Part shown: positions 7,914-15,368 of the stretch, piece after piece | Layout of the letters: each line of letters opens with the position of its first letter | Position numbering within the stretch: the first letter of the stretch is position 1 | DNA from: Solirubrobacteraceae bacterium | Lineage (GTDB): Bacteria; Actinomycetota; Thermoleophilia; Solirubrobacterales; Solirubrobacteraceae | Reading direction: 5' to 3' | Length of the DNA: 39,737 nt | Assembly (NCBI GenBank): GCA_025451035.1 | Contig: JANWLE010000098.1 | Location: forward strand, 1-39,737 | Program-made: the position numbers and the translations under genes | Notes under the pieces: model-generated | Database searches by the model: none | The model's input: the letters and a program-made list of their open reading frames with translations, nothing else | What the model was told of the DNA's origin: nothing

Positions 7914-8912
7914 TCAAGCCACCGCTGAGTGCTCGCCGGTGTGCTCGCCGGCGCCGATCGGCGACGGCTGCGAGCCGCCGAAGAAGGCTCCCGTACCGAT
8001 CGCGCGGTCGAAGGCGGACCAGCGTTGGCCGCCGGTCAGTTCCTTTTGCAGGCGGTCGAAGCTGCCGAGGCGCCCGCCGAGATTGTCGATCATGTGCACG
8101 AGCGTCGCCTCGCGCGTGCACGGCACCACCGGGCTGCCGTGCTCCAGGGCCCCGTGATGGGAGAGGATGATGTGCAGGACAGCCCACGCCAGCTCCTGCG
8201 GGAAGTCTTCCTGGTCTTCGATCATGCGGCGTATCCGGTAGTAGCCGAGGGCTATCTCGCCGTGCAGGCGACCCAGGTCTGTAAGGTCGATGCGCTGCGG
8301 GTCATCGCTGTACGCCTCGAGCTTGCCGATGTCGTGAAGCAGCGCCCCGGTAACCGCCACGTCACGGTCTATGCCGGGGAAGGTGGCGCTTATCGCGCTG
8401 ACTGCCTGGGCTACACCGAGGCAGTGCTCGAGCAGGCCGTGCTGGTAAGCCTGGTGGTAGTACTTGGCCGCGGGCGCCACGCGATAGCTGGCCCACAGCT
8501 CTGAGCGCTCCCCGAAGACACGATCGAGCAGCTCCGCCAGATGCCTGTTTTGGATCGTCCCGACGAGCTCACGGACTTCGCTCTCCATCTGCTCCGGGCC
8601 CCTGATCGAGCTGTCGAGCAGCTCGTCCATCGCGTAGCTTCCCGGCTCCGCCGCATATACGGCGCGAAGCTTTATCTCAGGGCCGAAGCTCGGATGAACC
8701 ACGTAACGTCCGACCACCCGCACGGGCTTTCCTTCCTCGACCTCGCCAAGGCCGCAGACGTCCTGCCAGACCATTGCCTGCACCGTCCCGGAACGGTCTC
8801 CCAGGCGGGCCCGCAAATAGCTGCGGCCGTCGCGCAGCTCACGTCGTTCAACGCGCCGGACCAGCAGCACCTGATCCACCTCGACGCCATCGCTGAGGTC
8901 CTTGACGAGCAT
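7914..8912 (-). CDS. YhaM-like 3'-5' exoribonuclease (OB-fold plus HD domain)
   Basis: 332 residues. The N-terminal OB-fold nucleic-acid-binding domain (about 8-85) contains GDRSGTVQAMVW. The metal-dependent HD domain has HGLLEHCLGVA near 158-168 and the His193-Asp194 pair in LLHDIGKLEAY, followed by HHGALEHGSP. This order matches YhaM/CBF1-type 3'-5' exoribonucleases. The start at 8912 (MLVKDLSDG) is preferred over an ATG 42 nt upstream: it matches the family N-terminus, and a -10 TACCTT ends exactly 6 nt before it, so the mRNA should be leaderless. It is divergent from the SDR gene. Confidence 0.9.
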   Translation of the reverse strand: MLVKDLSDGVEVDQVLLVRRVERRELRDGRSYLRARLGDRSGTVQAMVWQDVCGLGEVEEGKPVRVVGRYVVHPSFGPEIKLRAVYAAEPGSYAMDELLDSSIRGPEQMESEVRELVGTIQNRHLAELLDRVFGERSELWASYRVAPAAKYYHQAYQHGLLEHCLGVAQAVSAISATFPGIDRDVAVTGALLHDIGKLEAYSDDPQRIDLTDLGRLHGEIALGYYRIRRMIEDQEDFPQELAWAVLHIILSHHGALEHGSPVVPCTREATLVHMIDNLGGRLGSFDRLQKELTGGQRWSAFDRAIGTGAFFGGSQPSPIGAGEHTGEHSAVA

Positions 8913-8918
8913 GCTTCC

Positions 8919-8924
8919 AAGGTA
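8919..8924 (-). promoter_or_regulatory. -10 element for leaderless yhaM-like gene
   Basis: TACCTT on the minus strand, then 6 nt (GGAAGC), then the ATG at 8912. The predicted +1 is the A of the start codon. Confidence 0.65.
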
Positions 8925-8954
8925 GAGATGTCGGCGGACGGGACAGCTCGGCAT

Positions 8955-8960
8955 TACGAT
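8955..8960 (+). promoter_or_regulatory. -10 element for leaderless SDR gene
   Basis: TACGAT followed by 6 nt and the GTG at 8967. It lies 30 bp from the divergent -10 element of the YhaM-like gene. Confidence 0.65.
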
Positions 8961-8966
8961 TGCCCG

Positions 8967-9674
8967 GTGAATACGGCTCTGATCAGCGGTGGCACGGGCG
9001 GGCTGGGGCTTGCTGTCACACGAAGTTTCCTGCAGTCAGGCTGGCGCTGCGTGGTGCCTTACAGCAAACCGGCAAGCGCACAGCGGCTCACCGAGTTTTT
9101 CAGCGATACGCAGACGCTCGAGCGCCTGCACCTGATCCAGGCCGATCTGTTCGAGCAGGCGGCTGTGACCGACTTGGTCAGCCAAGCCGATGTCCCCACG
9201 GCCCCGCTGGCCGCGCTAGTGAATCTCCTCGGCGGCTTTGATGCTCCCGGCCCGGTGCACGAGGTGCCTCTCGAGCGTTTCGGGAAGCAGCTCGAGCTCA
9301 ACCTTCGTGCTACATATCTGCTCTGCGCGGCAGCGCTGCCTGGGATGCTCGATCGCGCCGATGGCGCGATCATCTGTGTCTCCTCGCGCGCCGCGCTGAG
9401 GCCGTTTCCGGGCGCGGCTGGCTATGTGACATCAAAGGCGGCCGTGCTGGCCTTCGTTGACGCTCTCGCCAGCGAATACACAGCGGCGGGAGTGCGAATC
9501 AACGCGATCCTCCCCAGCATCATCGACACGCCCTCGAACCGCGCGGCGCAGCCCGCCAGCGACTATTCCAATTGGGTGAAGCCCGAGGAGATAGCGCCGC
9601 TGATCAGCTTCCTATGCTCACCCGGCGCGCGCGCGATAAGCGGCGCGCACATACCCATATACGGGCGCGCATAG
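8967..9674 (+). CDS. short-chain dehydrogenase/reductase
   Basis: 235 residues, classical SDR fold and NAD(P)-dependent. The N-terminal cofactor loop is SGGTGGLG, residues 7-14 (TGxxxGxG variant). The NNAG-equivalent is VNLLGGF. Catalytic Ser lies in ICVSSRAAL and the catalytic Tyr-x3-Lys in YVTSK. The C-terminal RINAILPSIIDTPSNR matches the family. GTG at 8967 is chosen because upstream sequence in the same frame belongs to the antisense of the YhaM-like gene, and because a -10 element sits 6 bp before it. Substrate is unknown. Three-ketoacyl-ACP or sugar/alcohol reductions are typical of this subfamily. Confidence 0.9.
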   Translation: MNTALISGGTGGLGLAVTRSFLQSGWRCVVPYSKPASAQRLTEFFSDTQTLERLHLIQADLFEQAAVTDLVSQADVPTAPLAALVNLLGGFDAPGPVHEVPLERFGKQLELNLRATYLLCAAALPGMLDRADGAIICVSSRAALRPFPGAAGYVTSKAAVLAFVDALASEYTAAGVRINAILPSIIDTPSNRAAQPASDYSNWVKPEEIAPLISFLCSPGARAISGAHIPIYGRA

Positions 9675-9692
9675 CCGCCTGCCTGCAGGCGG
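9675..9692 (+). terminator. GC hairpin abutting the SDR stop codon
   Basis: CCGCCTG-CCTG-CAGGCGG, a perfect 7-bp stem starting at the base after the TAG stop. There is no T-tract; the hairpin is followed by TCGCGCG. Confidence 0.55.
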
Positions 9693-9709
9693 TCGCGCGA
9701 GCGCCCACA

Positions 9710-9725
9710 TTAACGGTTTGGTTAA
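9710..9725. promoter_or_regulatory. AT-rich inverted repeat, possible operator
   Basis: TTAAC-N6-GTTAA in an otherwise very GC-rich 230-bp gap between the SDR and the 83-residue gene. It could be a regulator site; nothing else is recognisable in that gap. Confidence 0.3.
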
Positions 9726-9911
9726 ACGCGCCCCCGCCGCTGTCAGGGGCACCAGTGCGGCTGCACCGCGAGCGGTGGACACACGTTGTAGCGACCGCGC
9801 CTGCTCACGCAGAGCCCCCTACCTGGCGGCTGATCGCGCCGAAGAGGGGCGCCTTCTGGCGTTGCGCTGCTCCGCGGGGCTTTCCGTTTAGGCCCCGGGC
9901 GCCAAAGGCAG

Positions 9912-9917
9912 TACAGT
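9912..9917 (+). promoter_or_regulatory. -10 element for leaderless 83-residue gene
   Basis: TACAGT, then 6 nt (GGAAGC), then the ATG at 9924. The same GGAAGC hexamer follows the -10 of the YhaM-like gene. Confidence 0.65.
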
Positions 9918-9923
9918 GGAAGC

Positions 9924-10175
9924 ATGGATGACGAGACTTTCTCTGAGCAGCAAGCGGGCGAGCTCGTAGAGCGCCGTCGAGAGGAGCGGCGCGCGGTGGA
10001 GGAGGCCGGCGGAGGAGAGGCAGAGGGCTTTGAGCTCGCCGAGCGGGAACTGATCGAGCATGCCTCCCACGGCGACCAGCACAGTCCCTTCAGGATCGTG
10101 CGCGACGCAGGCGCGCAGGAGGAGCCCTCCGACGCGGTCTACGGCGAGGCCGACGAGGAGCTCAAGGGCGACTGA
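9924..10175 (+). CDS. small acidic conserved-type hypothetical protein
   Basis: 83 residues, very acidic, no membrane segment. The central block (GFELAERELIEHASHGDQH) and the tail YGEADEE look like motifs of small uncharacterised proteins common in Thermoleophilia and relatives, but I cannot name a family or function. The start is supported by the -10 element exactly 6 bp upstream. It stands alone, followed by a 430-bp gap. Confidence 0.7.
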   Translation: MDDETFSEQQAGELVERRREERRAVEEAGGGEAEGFELAERELIEHASHGDQHSPFRIVRDAGAQEEPSDAVYGEADEELKGD

Positions 10176-10327
10176 AAGGCGGCTCGCCAGCCGGCCGGTC
10201 GCTGAAAGCGGCGCCGGTCACCGCCCGTATACGTTTTCTCGCCGACGCCGGGAGGCTCAAGGTGATGGAAACGAGGATGTTTATCTCTATTGGAATGCCT
10301 CTTACGGGCGCTCATCGAGCCGTCCAA

Positions 10328-10351
10328 ATCATAGACATATCTGTTTATGAT
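10328..10351. promoter_or_regulatory. 24-bp palindrome, candidate operator
   Basis: Left arm ATCATAGACA and right arm TGTTTATGAT around TATC; 9 of 10 positions pair. It lies 256-279 bp upstream of the IclR-family gene. Autoregulatory binding by the IclR protein is possible but unproven. Confidence 0.4.
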
Positions 10352-10439
10352 CACGCGGAAATCGTGTTTACGCGGTTGGGCACCGTGCCTTTTCCCTTGA
10401 TAGGACCCCGAAAAGCCGGGCTGGACAGGTTCGCTGGCG

Positions 10440-10457
10440 CTATTCGAGCTATTCGAG
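10440..10457 (+). repeat. tandem 9-bp direct repeat
   Basis: CTATTCGAG occurs twice head to tail, in the AT-richer region upstream of the IclR-family gene. Confidence 0.6.
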
Positions 10458-10512
10458 CATGCCAGCATAAGCGAAGTGTGGAGAAAACTGGATTTTTGGT
10501 GTGAGTTCGCTA

Positions 10513-10518
10513 TAGGAT
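10513..10518 (+). promoter_or_regulatory. -10-like element upstream of iclR-type gene
   Basis: TAGGAT with a predicted start near 10525, giving a leader of about 80 nt. No good -35 hexamer is seen. Confidence 0.3.
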
Positions 10519-10606
10519 CACGCCACCTGGGCGACCGTGACGGGCGGTCGGTCCGGAGAGCTGCCGCTCCCATGAGGCGACCGTAGGTGTTCGATACCGA
10601 CCGCTA

Positions 10607-11386
10607 GTGATGGACTCCAAGTTCTCTCAATCGCTGGACAGAGGGCTCGCAGTCCTGTCAAGCTTCACGCCCGAGCGCCACACGATCAGCACTTCCGAAC
10701 TCGCCGACGAGCTAGACATCAGTCGTTCGACTGCCCACCGCTACGTAACGACGCTTGTCGCGCTCGGCTATCTGCAGGCAGATGGTCACGGCAACAGATA
10801 CCGCCTCACCCTTCAGGTCACCAAGCTCGGGATGTCAGCGATGAGCTCGACCAGCGTGCGCGAACACGCCCGCTCCTATCTGAAGCAGCTATCGCGCGAG
10901 ACCCGCCTCACCGCCAGTCTCGCGGTCCTGGATGGCCCTGAGATCGTTTACCTGGAGAGGATGCGCGGATTGCGCCAAGCCGGGCTCGACACGCGGGTGA
11001 ACGCCCGCCGGCCCGCTTACTGCACGGCTGCGGGCAAGGTCCTACTTGCGCACCTGCCAGCCGCGGAGCAAAAAGACCTGTTGGGCGCGATGAGGCTGAC
11101 CAGGCGCGCGCTCAACACCCTCACCGATCCGCGTCAGCTGCAAGCACAGCTCGAGCAGGCGTTCGAGAGCGACATCGCCATCGACGACCAGGAGCTCGCT
11201 CCGGGCGTGCTGGGGCTCGCCACTCCGGTGCGCATGGCCAACAGAGAAGTCATCGCAGCGGTAGACCTCGTCGCATCGATCACGGCGGTTGACCACGAGG
11301 ATCTCCTCGACTCATTCAGCGCACCGCTGCTGAGGGTCGCGGGCCAAATCTCCGCGCGGCTAGGCTACCGCCGCAGCGAAAGCTAA
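10607..11386 (+). CDS. IclR-family transcriptional regulator
   Basis: 259 residues. The N-terminal winged helix-turn-helix (about 8-66) has SELADELDISRSTAHRYV as the recognition region. The C-terminal GAF-like effector domain (about 80-255) includes RPAYCTAAGKVLLAHLP and DDQELAPGVLGLATPVR, both IclR signatures. The start is GTG at 10607 or the ATG one codon later; no SD or leaderless geometry separates them. It stands alone and converges on lapA. IclR regulators often control aromatic or small-acid catabolism, so the 16.9-22.1 kb gene cluster is a conceivable target, but the sequence gives no direct link. Confidence 0.93.
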   Translation: MMDSKFSQSLDRGLAVLSSFTPERHTISTSELADELDISRSTAHRYVTTLVALGYLQADGHGNRYRLTLQVTKLGMSAMSSTSVREHARSYLKQLSRETRLTASLAVLDGPEIVYLERMRGLRQAGLDTRVNARRPAYCTAAGKVLLAHLPAAEQKDLLGAMRLTRRALNTLTDPRQLQAQLEQAFESDIAIDDQELAPGVLGLATPVRMANREVIAAVDLVASITAVDHEDLLDSFSAPLLRVAGQISARLGYRRSES

Positions 11387-11398
11387 ACCAGAGATCTG

Positions 11399-11698
11399 CT
11401 ACGCGTCGGTGAAATCCCGGCGCTGCCCGCGCTCCCGTCGGCGCCTGCCGAACCTGTGTTCAGCGAAGTAGGTGAGCGCGATCCCCACGAGCAACGAGAT
11501 CACGATCACGATTATCAACGGCGCTTTACCGGACCCGAAGACCCAGTTGACTTTGACTTCGGCGGTGTTGAACACCGCGAACAGGGTGATCAGCACCGCC
11601 AGCACCACGAGAGCGCCTGTGCGTACCCGCTCACGCCTGCTGCGAGCAGACCCGCTGCTTGCCTCGGGTCCTTGCGCGGAGCGGGGTGAAGCTGCCAT
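11399..11698 (-). CDS. LapA-domain (DUF1049) membrane protein
   Basis: 99 residues. An Arg/Ser-rich cytosolic N-terminus is followed by two membrane helices (about 27-45 and 58-80) separated by FNTAEVKVNWVFGSGKAPL, the hallmark LapA motif. A basic C-terminus ends the protein. LapA proteins assist envelope assembly in Gram-negatives; their role in actinobacteria is not established. A -10 TAGGAT lies 9 nt upstream of the ATG, predicting an almost leaderless mRNA. Confidence 0.85.
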   Translation of the reverse strand: MAASPRSAQGPEASSGSARSRRERVRTGALVVLAVLITLFAVFNTAEVKVNWVFGSGKAPLIIVIVISLLVGIALTYFAEHRFGRRRRERGQRRDFTDA

Positions 11699-11707
11699 TA
11701 CCGCTCG

Positions 11708-11713
11708 ATCCTA
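11708..11713 (-). promoter_or_regulatory. -10 element of lapA-like gene
   Basis: TAGGAT on the minus strand, 9 nt before the ATG at 11698. The leader would be about 2-3 nt. Confidence 0.5.
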
Positions 11714-11788
11714 CCTGCAGCGATGCTCATAAACCAGTCTTTTGGCGCGCCAGCCCTGACGGGAGGTATTGACAAGGGCCGTGGCGAA

Positions 11789-11794
11789 TATCCT
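11789..11794 (+). promoter_or_regulatory. -10 element of LppP/LprE-type gene
   Basis: TATCCT, 8 nt before the ATG at 11803. A TTGACA at 11769-11774 lies only 14 bp upstream of it, shorter than the usual -35/-10 spacing. Confidence 0.45.
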
Positions 11795-11802
11795 CACAGG
11801 CG

Positions 11803-12453
11803 ATGAGACGCGCATCACTCTCACTCTGGTTGAAGGCGCTCACTTTGAGCGGCGGCTGCCTGCTCGCCGGCTGTGGGGGATCGACGACAACCGTGACGGT
11901 GTCGAGCGCGCCACCTACTCAGAGCACCCCAGCCTCGCCGGCGAAGCGGACCACGGCCTCTCCCGCGCCGGGCGCAACGACAAAAGCCCCGACGCGGACG
12001 GTGACGACGAGCCCGCCACCGCGCACAGCGCCCGCCCCGTCCTTCGCCGAACAGCAAAACTCGGGCGCTGGGCAGGGATCGAGCGCGGCGACGATCGTCA
12101 AAGCGCACGGCTATACCCCCAACAACACCTCTGACTACCACTCCGATCAAACCCTGGCGGTGCTGATCGGCACACGCTCGGGCTCCGGCGACGGTTATGG
12201 GCAACAGGCGTTCTTCTTTGTCAACGGCAAATACATCGGCACCGACTCCACGCAGCCCAGCGCCACGCTGAAGGTCGTCAGCCAGAGCGACACGGCGGTC
12301 ACGATCGGCTACCCGCGCTACCGCTCAAAAGACCCGCTGTGCTGTCCAAGCGGCGGCCAGGCGAACGTCACGTTCCAGCTGAACAACGGAAAGCTCCAGC
12401 CGCTGCAGCCGATCCCGCCGGCCAACTCGAGCACCGGCTTCTCCCGCCAGTAG
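11803..12453 (+). CDS. LppP/LprE-type lipoprotein
   Basis: 216 residues. The signal peptide has lipobox LLAGC (Cys about 24). A long Ser/Thr/Pro linker (about 30-85) precedes a globular domain. That domain contains FFFVNGKYIGTDS and the paired-cysteine motif DPLCCPSGGQANVTFQL, which is characteristic of the mycobacterial LppP/LprE lipoprotein family. The protein is exported and membrane-anchored on the outer face; molecular function is unknown. The start is supported by a -10 element 8 nt upstream and by the signal peptide. Confidence 0.85.
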   Translation: MRRASLSLWLKALTLSGGCLLAGCGGSTTTVTVSSAPPTQSTPASPAKRTTASPAPGATTKAPTRTVTTSPPPRTAPAPSFAEQQNSGAGQGSSAATIVKAHGYTPNNTSDYHSDQTLAVLIGTRSGSGDGYGQQAFFFVNGKYIGTDSTQPSATLKVVSQSDTAVTIGYPRYRSKDPLCCPSGGQANVTFQLNNGKLQPLQPIPPANSSTGFSRQ

Positions 12454-12541
12454 CGCTCGGCGCGGCGGGCTTTCAGTCACCCAGCGATTACCCGCCGCTC
12501 TGCTATCCCTAGTGGGGCACCCGACGAGAAGGGAGGCTCTC

Positions 12542-12943
12542 ATGCTCCAGGCGAGCATCGAGTCGCGCAGCGAGCAGCTGCTGAAGGCCAAGAACTTCTG
12601 CCATGTCGGCACCATCCGCAAGGACGGCACGCCACACATCGTGCCCGTCTGGGTGGACACGGACGGCGGTGAAGTCCTGCTCAACACCGCGAAGGGTCGC
12701 GCCTGGATCACGAACGCCGAACGCGACCCGCGCGTGACGCTGACGGTCCAGAACTTCGAGAACCCGTACGAGTACGTGACGATCCGTGGCAGGGTGGCCG
12801 AGGTCACACACGAGGGGGCAGACGAGCACATCGACGCTCTCGCGAAGAAGTACCTCGACAAGGACGAGTATCCCTTGCGCCAGCCCGGTGAAGTCCGGCT
12901 GAAGGTCCGGATCGTCCCGGAGTACGTCCACCACAACGGTTGA
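12542..12943 (+). CDS. PPOX-class F420-dependent oxidoreductase
   Basis: 133 residues, single split-barrel domain. HVGTIRKDGTPHIVPVWVD, then GRAWITNAERDPRVTLTV and NPYEYVTIRGRV, are the conserved blocks of F420-binding PPOX proteins (FDOR-B type). It probably reduces or oxidises a small substrate with F420 in the cytosol; the substrate is unknown. ATG at 12542 is chosen over an in-frame start 30 nt upstream because GGGAGG sits 6 nt before it. It converges with the small zinc-motif gene. Confidence 0.9.
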   Translation: MLQASIESRSEQLLKAKNFCHVGTIRKDGTPHIVPVWVDTDGGEVLLNTAKGRAWITNAERDPRVTLTVQNFENPYEYVTIRGRVAEVTHEGADEHIDALAKKYLDKDEYPLRQPGEVRLKVRIVPEYVHHNG

Positions 12944-12952
12944 CTACGGCGC

Positions 12953-13231
12953 TTAGCGCAGCCGGGCCAGCAGACGCTGCCACAGCTTGGGCGGCTTCGG
13001 TTGACCGTGCGCAGACTCGTCCTCGAGCAGCAACTCCCCCCGCTGGCGCGCCTTCAGCACACATTGCGTGTGGGCGTGACGGCGACGCGCGAGGTCTCCT
13101 TCCGGCGCGATCAGTAGATGCTCGCTGAAGGACGGCAGGTGCCCGCCGCAGATCGGGCAGCGGTAGCTCGCCGGCTTGCGGTTCTGCGCGCGTCGCACCG
13201 TCCACCAAGCCGCCTGGGGGAGCCTGCTCAT
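12953..13231 (-). CDS. small Cys/His protein, possible zinc-binding, unknown
   Basis: 92 residues, basic. CPICGG near residue 25 and a downstream H-x-H-x2-C (HAHTQC) could form one zinc site. No further domain is recognised. A near-consensus -10 (CAGAAT) ends 6 nt before the ATG at 13231, so the message may be leaderless. It converges on the F420-PPOX gene with a 9-bp gap. Confidence 0.65.
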   Translation of the reverse strand: MSRLPQAAWWTVRRAQNRKPASYRCPICGGHLPSFSEHLLIAPEGDLARRRHAHTQCVLKARQRGELLLEDESAHGQPKPPKLWQRLLARLR

Positions 13232-13287
13232 AGGCTCATTCTGCCCATATCCTTGACTCGAACGGTCATGCGCAGCGATAGACGAGT

Positions 13288-14343
13288 ATGAGCCTCACCA
13301 TGCCCCACACCAGAGCCCCCTTGAGCTTGCGCGTCGCGCGTAGGCTCACCAAGCGATACCCGGGTGTGGTGGCGGGAGGTGTGGTGGGCGGCGTGGTGGT
13401 GGCCTTCGCAGTGAGTCGAGCGGCGCGTCGGCACCGCTCGCCTGCGGCGGGCACCGGCCAGCCGGCAAAGCGAGCGAGCCCTGTCGGCGAGCCACCAGCG
13501 GCACGGCTCCAGGGTGTCGTGCTCGCGCAGCTGCAGCGCGCGATCACCGAGCTTGAGGGCACCGACCAGGACGCGATACACGAGGCCCGCAAGGCGATCA
13601 AGCGGGCCCGAGCGGGGCTGCGTCTGCTGCGCGCGCAGCTCGGCAAGGACAGTTTCGAGCGCGAGAACGCAGCGCTGCGTCAATGCGCGCTCTCATTGGC
13701 GCAGACGCGCGATACGCAGGCGATGCTCGCGACGCTGAACTCGCTGCTCGAACGCCACCCCAAGAAGCTCGTCAAGGCGCCCGTGCTAGCGCTGCAGGCC
13801 CAGCTGTATGGCGAGCTGGCAAGCGTCAGCTCCGCGCAGCAGAGCCGCCCGCAGGCACTCGCCCAGCTACGCCAGGCGCACGAGCGCCTGCGCGTCTGGC
13901 GACCTTCAGAGGCAGAGCCGAAACCGATCGAGGGCGAGTTCGAGCGGATCTACGAGCGCGCCCGCAAGAAGCTCAAGGCAGCCCGCAAACACCCCAACAC
14001 CGGCAAGATGCATGATCTGCGAAAGCGCGTGAAGGACCTTCGCTACAGCGCCGAGATGTTCAGCGCCCAGGGTGCTCTGATCGCCGGCGAGGAGCACTAC
14101 GCGCTGCGCCTGATCGAAAACTCACGGCGGGTGAGCGACCTGATTGGCGAAGAACACGACCTGGCGCTGCTCGCCGAGCGGGTGCGCGCACAGCCCAAGG
14201 GCGAGCGCAAAGCCATCTTGAGGCAGATCGACAAGCGCCAGCGGCGGCTGCGCACACGCGCCCTCCTCCGTGCCCAGCGGATCTTCCGTCGCTCCCCGCG
14301 CGCGGCCAGGCGCGCCGTCATGGGCGGCTGGGCAACGCGCTGA
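13288..14343 (+). CDS. CHAD-domain protein
   Basis: 351 residues. An N-terminal Gly/Val-rich hydrophobic segment (about 25-42) may anchor it in the membrane. It is followed by an all-helical CHAD domain (about 75-335) with IHEARKAIKRARAGLRLLR and MHDLRKRVKDLRYSAEMF, the conserved His/Arg/Lys helices. CHAD domains bind inorganic polyphosphate. They are often fused or adjacent to a CYTH/triphosphatase domain, which is absent here. The start is uncertain between 13288 and an ATG at 13300. Confidence 0.88.
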   Translation: MSLTMPHTRAPLSLRVARRLTKRYPGVVAGGVVGGVVVAFAVSRAARRHRSPAAGTGQPAKRASPVGEPPAARLQGVVLAQLQRAITELEGTDQDAIHEARKAIKRARAGLRLLRAQLGKDSFERENAALRQCALSLAQTRDTQAMLATLNSLLERHPKKLVKAPVLALQAQLYGELASVSSAQQSRPQALAQLRQAHERLRVWRPSEAEPKPIEGEFERIYERARKKLKAARKHPNTGKMHDLRKRVKDLRYSAEMFSAQGALIAGEEHYALRLIENSRRVSDLIGEEHDLALLAERVRAQPKGERKAILRQIDKRQRRLRTRALLRAQRIFRRSPRAARRAVMGGWATR

Positions 14344-14352
14344 GAGCGGTCG

Positions 14353-14778
14353 TCAGCCGCGGTGCTGGCGCGCTTGGCGCAAGCGCACCAGACGCCGGCG
14401 CGCGACGCTATCAGCCGGCGCGGGCTGGCCTTGGGCGTGCTCGGAGACGTTGCTGAGGCGGTCCGGCTGCTCCCCCGGCCAGTAGCCGTGCGCGGCGAAA
14501 TAGTCGCGAGCCTGCTGCTCGGCTTGACGTTCGGCCTCGCCGGCGAAGGCCACCCGCAAGAACCAGTTGATCGCGTAGATGGCAAGCGCCGCGCCAAGGA
14601 TCCCGGCGCCTCCCTCGAGGTCGTCTTCTGAGCCCAGGCACATGATCACCACCCCCACCAGGCCGACGACAGCGGGCAGCCCGTACCGAACCATCTGCAC
14701 GAAGCGACTCGGCGGCCGACGCCCTGGCATATGGGTGAGGGAGCTTCTCATGAGCTGTGCTTTCAGCGGCGCGGACAC
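14353..14778 (-). CDS. small two-helix membrane protein, unknown
   Basis: 141 residues from a GTG at 14778, with alternative ATG starts at 14751 and 14730. No start has a clear ribosome-binding site. Two hydrophobic helices (about 32-48 and 57-78) are followed by a charged tail containing AEQQARDYFAAHGYWPGE. I do not recognise a family. It lies 76 bp downstream of greA on the same strand and converges with the CHAD gene. Confidence 0.6.
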   Translation of the reverse strand: MSAPLKAQLMRSSLTHMPGRRPPSRFVQMVRYGLPAVVGLVGVVIMCLGSEDDLEGGAGILGAALAIYAINWFLRVAFAGEAERQAEQQARDYFAAHGYWPGEQPDRLSNVSEHAQGQPAPADSVARRRLVRLRQARQHRG

Positions 14779-14854
14779 GTCCTTGGCTGCTTAACACGGT
14801 AGGGCCCTCGCCGGCCCGGACAGAAGCAGCTGCGATACGCGCTCGAGGCCCGCG

Positions 14855-15325
14855 TCACCTGGTGCTGATGATCCGCAGCACCCGCTCCCCGCGGGGCAGC
14901 GCGACTGCGGCCGACTCGCCCGCCTTGCGTCCCAGCAGAGCACGAGCCACGGGTGATTCGATCGACAGCTTGCCCTGTGCCGGTGAGGCGTCGTGTGAGC
15001 TGACCAGCTGCCAGGTGTGTTCGGCGCCGTGTTCGTCGCAGACGACGACGGTTGAGTTGAAGCCCACCTCGCCTTCTGTGCTCGCCTCAGCCTTCACGAG
15101 CACCGCGTTGGAGATCTTCTCGCGCAGTTTGGCGATCTTGGTCTCCAGATGGGCCTGGTCGTTCTTGGCATCGTGATACTCGCTGTTCTCTTTGAGGTCG
15201 CCCCACTCGCGTGCGGTCTTGATGCGCTCCGCGATCTCGCGCCTGCCCTCGCCCTCGAGCTGGCGCAGTTCCGCGTTTAGCGCCTCGAGCCCCTCGGGCG
15301 TGATCATGTTTCTCTGCTCGTTCAC
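14855..15325 (-). CDS. greA: transcript cleavage factor GreA
   Basis: Rescues backtracked RNA polymerase by stimulating cleavage of the nascent RNA 3' end. 156 residues. The N-terminal coiled coil carries the tip acidic pair in AREWGDLKENSEYHDAK, the diagnostic Gre motif. The C-terminal FKBP-like domain includes SIESPVARALLGRKAGE. The start is set at GTG 15325 because AGGTGG lies 6 nt upstream; a TTG two codons earlier and an ATG at 15307 are alternatives. The GH76 gene ends 43 bp upstream on the same strand. Confidence 0.95.
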   Translation of the reverse strand: MNEQRNMITPEGLEALNAELRQLEGEGRREIAERIKTAREWGDLKENSEYHDAKNDQAHLETKIAKLREKISNAVLVKAEASTEGEVGFNSTVVVCDEHGAEHTWQLVSSHDASPAQGKLSIESPVARALLGRKAGESAAVALPRGERVLRIISTR

Positions 15326-15368
15326 TCTCAACCACCTATCCGACGGCGCGCTGCGCGCGGCGCTCCTT

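Larger units (their letters stand above)
10176..10606. other. AT-richer intergenic region upstream of iclR-type gene
   Basis: This 430-bp stretch is visibly less GC-rich than its surroundings, especially 10257-10530. It holds a 24-bp near-perfect palindrome (10328-10351), a tandem 9-bp repeat (10440-10457) and a -10-like TAGGAT (10513-10518). Reading frames of about 80-140 codons cross it on both strands, but they match nothing I recognise and are left uncalled. Confidence 0.5.

Noticed and set aside
10139..10573. 144-codon minus-strand frame and an 80-codon plus frame in the iclR upstream region
   Set aside because: No recognisable motif, no SD or promoter, and they overlap a strong palindrome; better treated as intergenic.
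11769..11794. Canonical sigma-70 promoter (TTGACA with TATCCT)
   Set aside because: The spacer is only 14 bp, so TTGACA may be coincidental; the -10 alone is retained.
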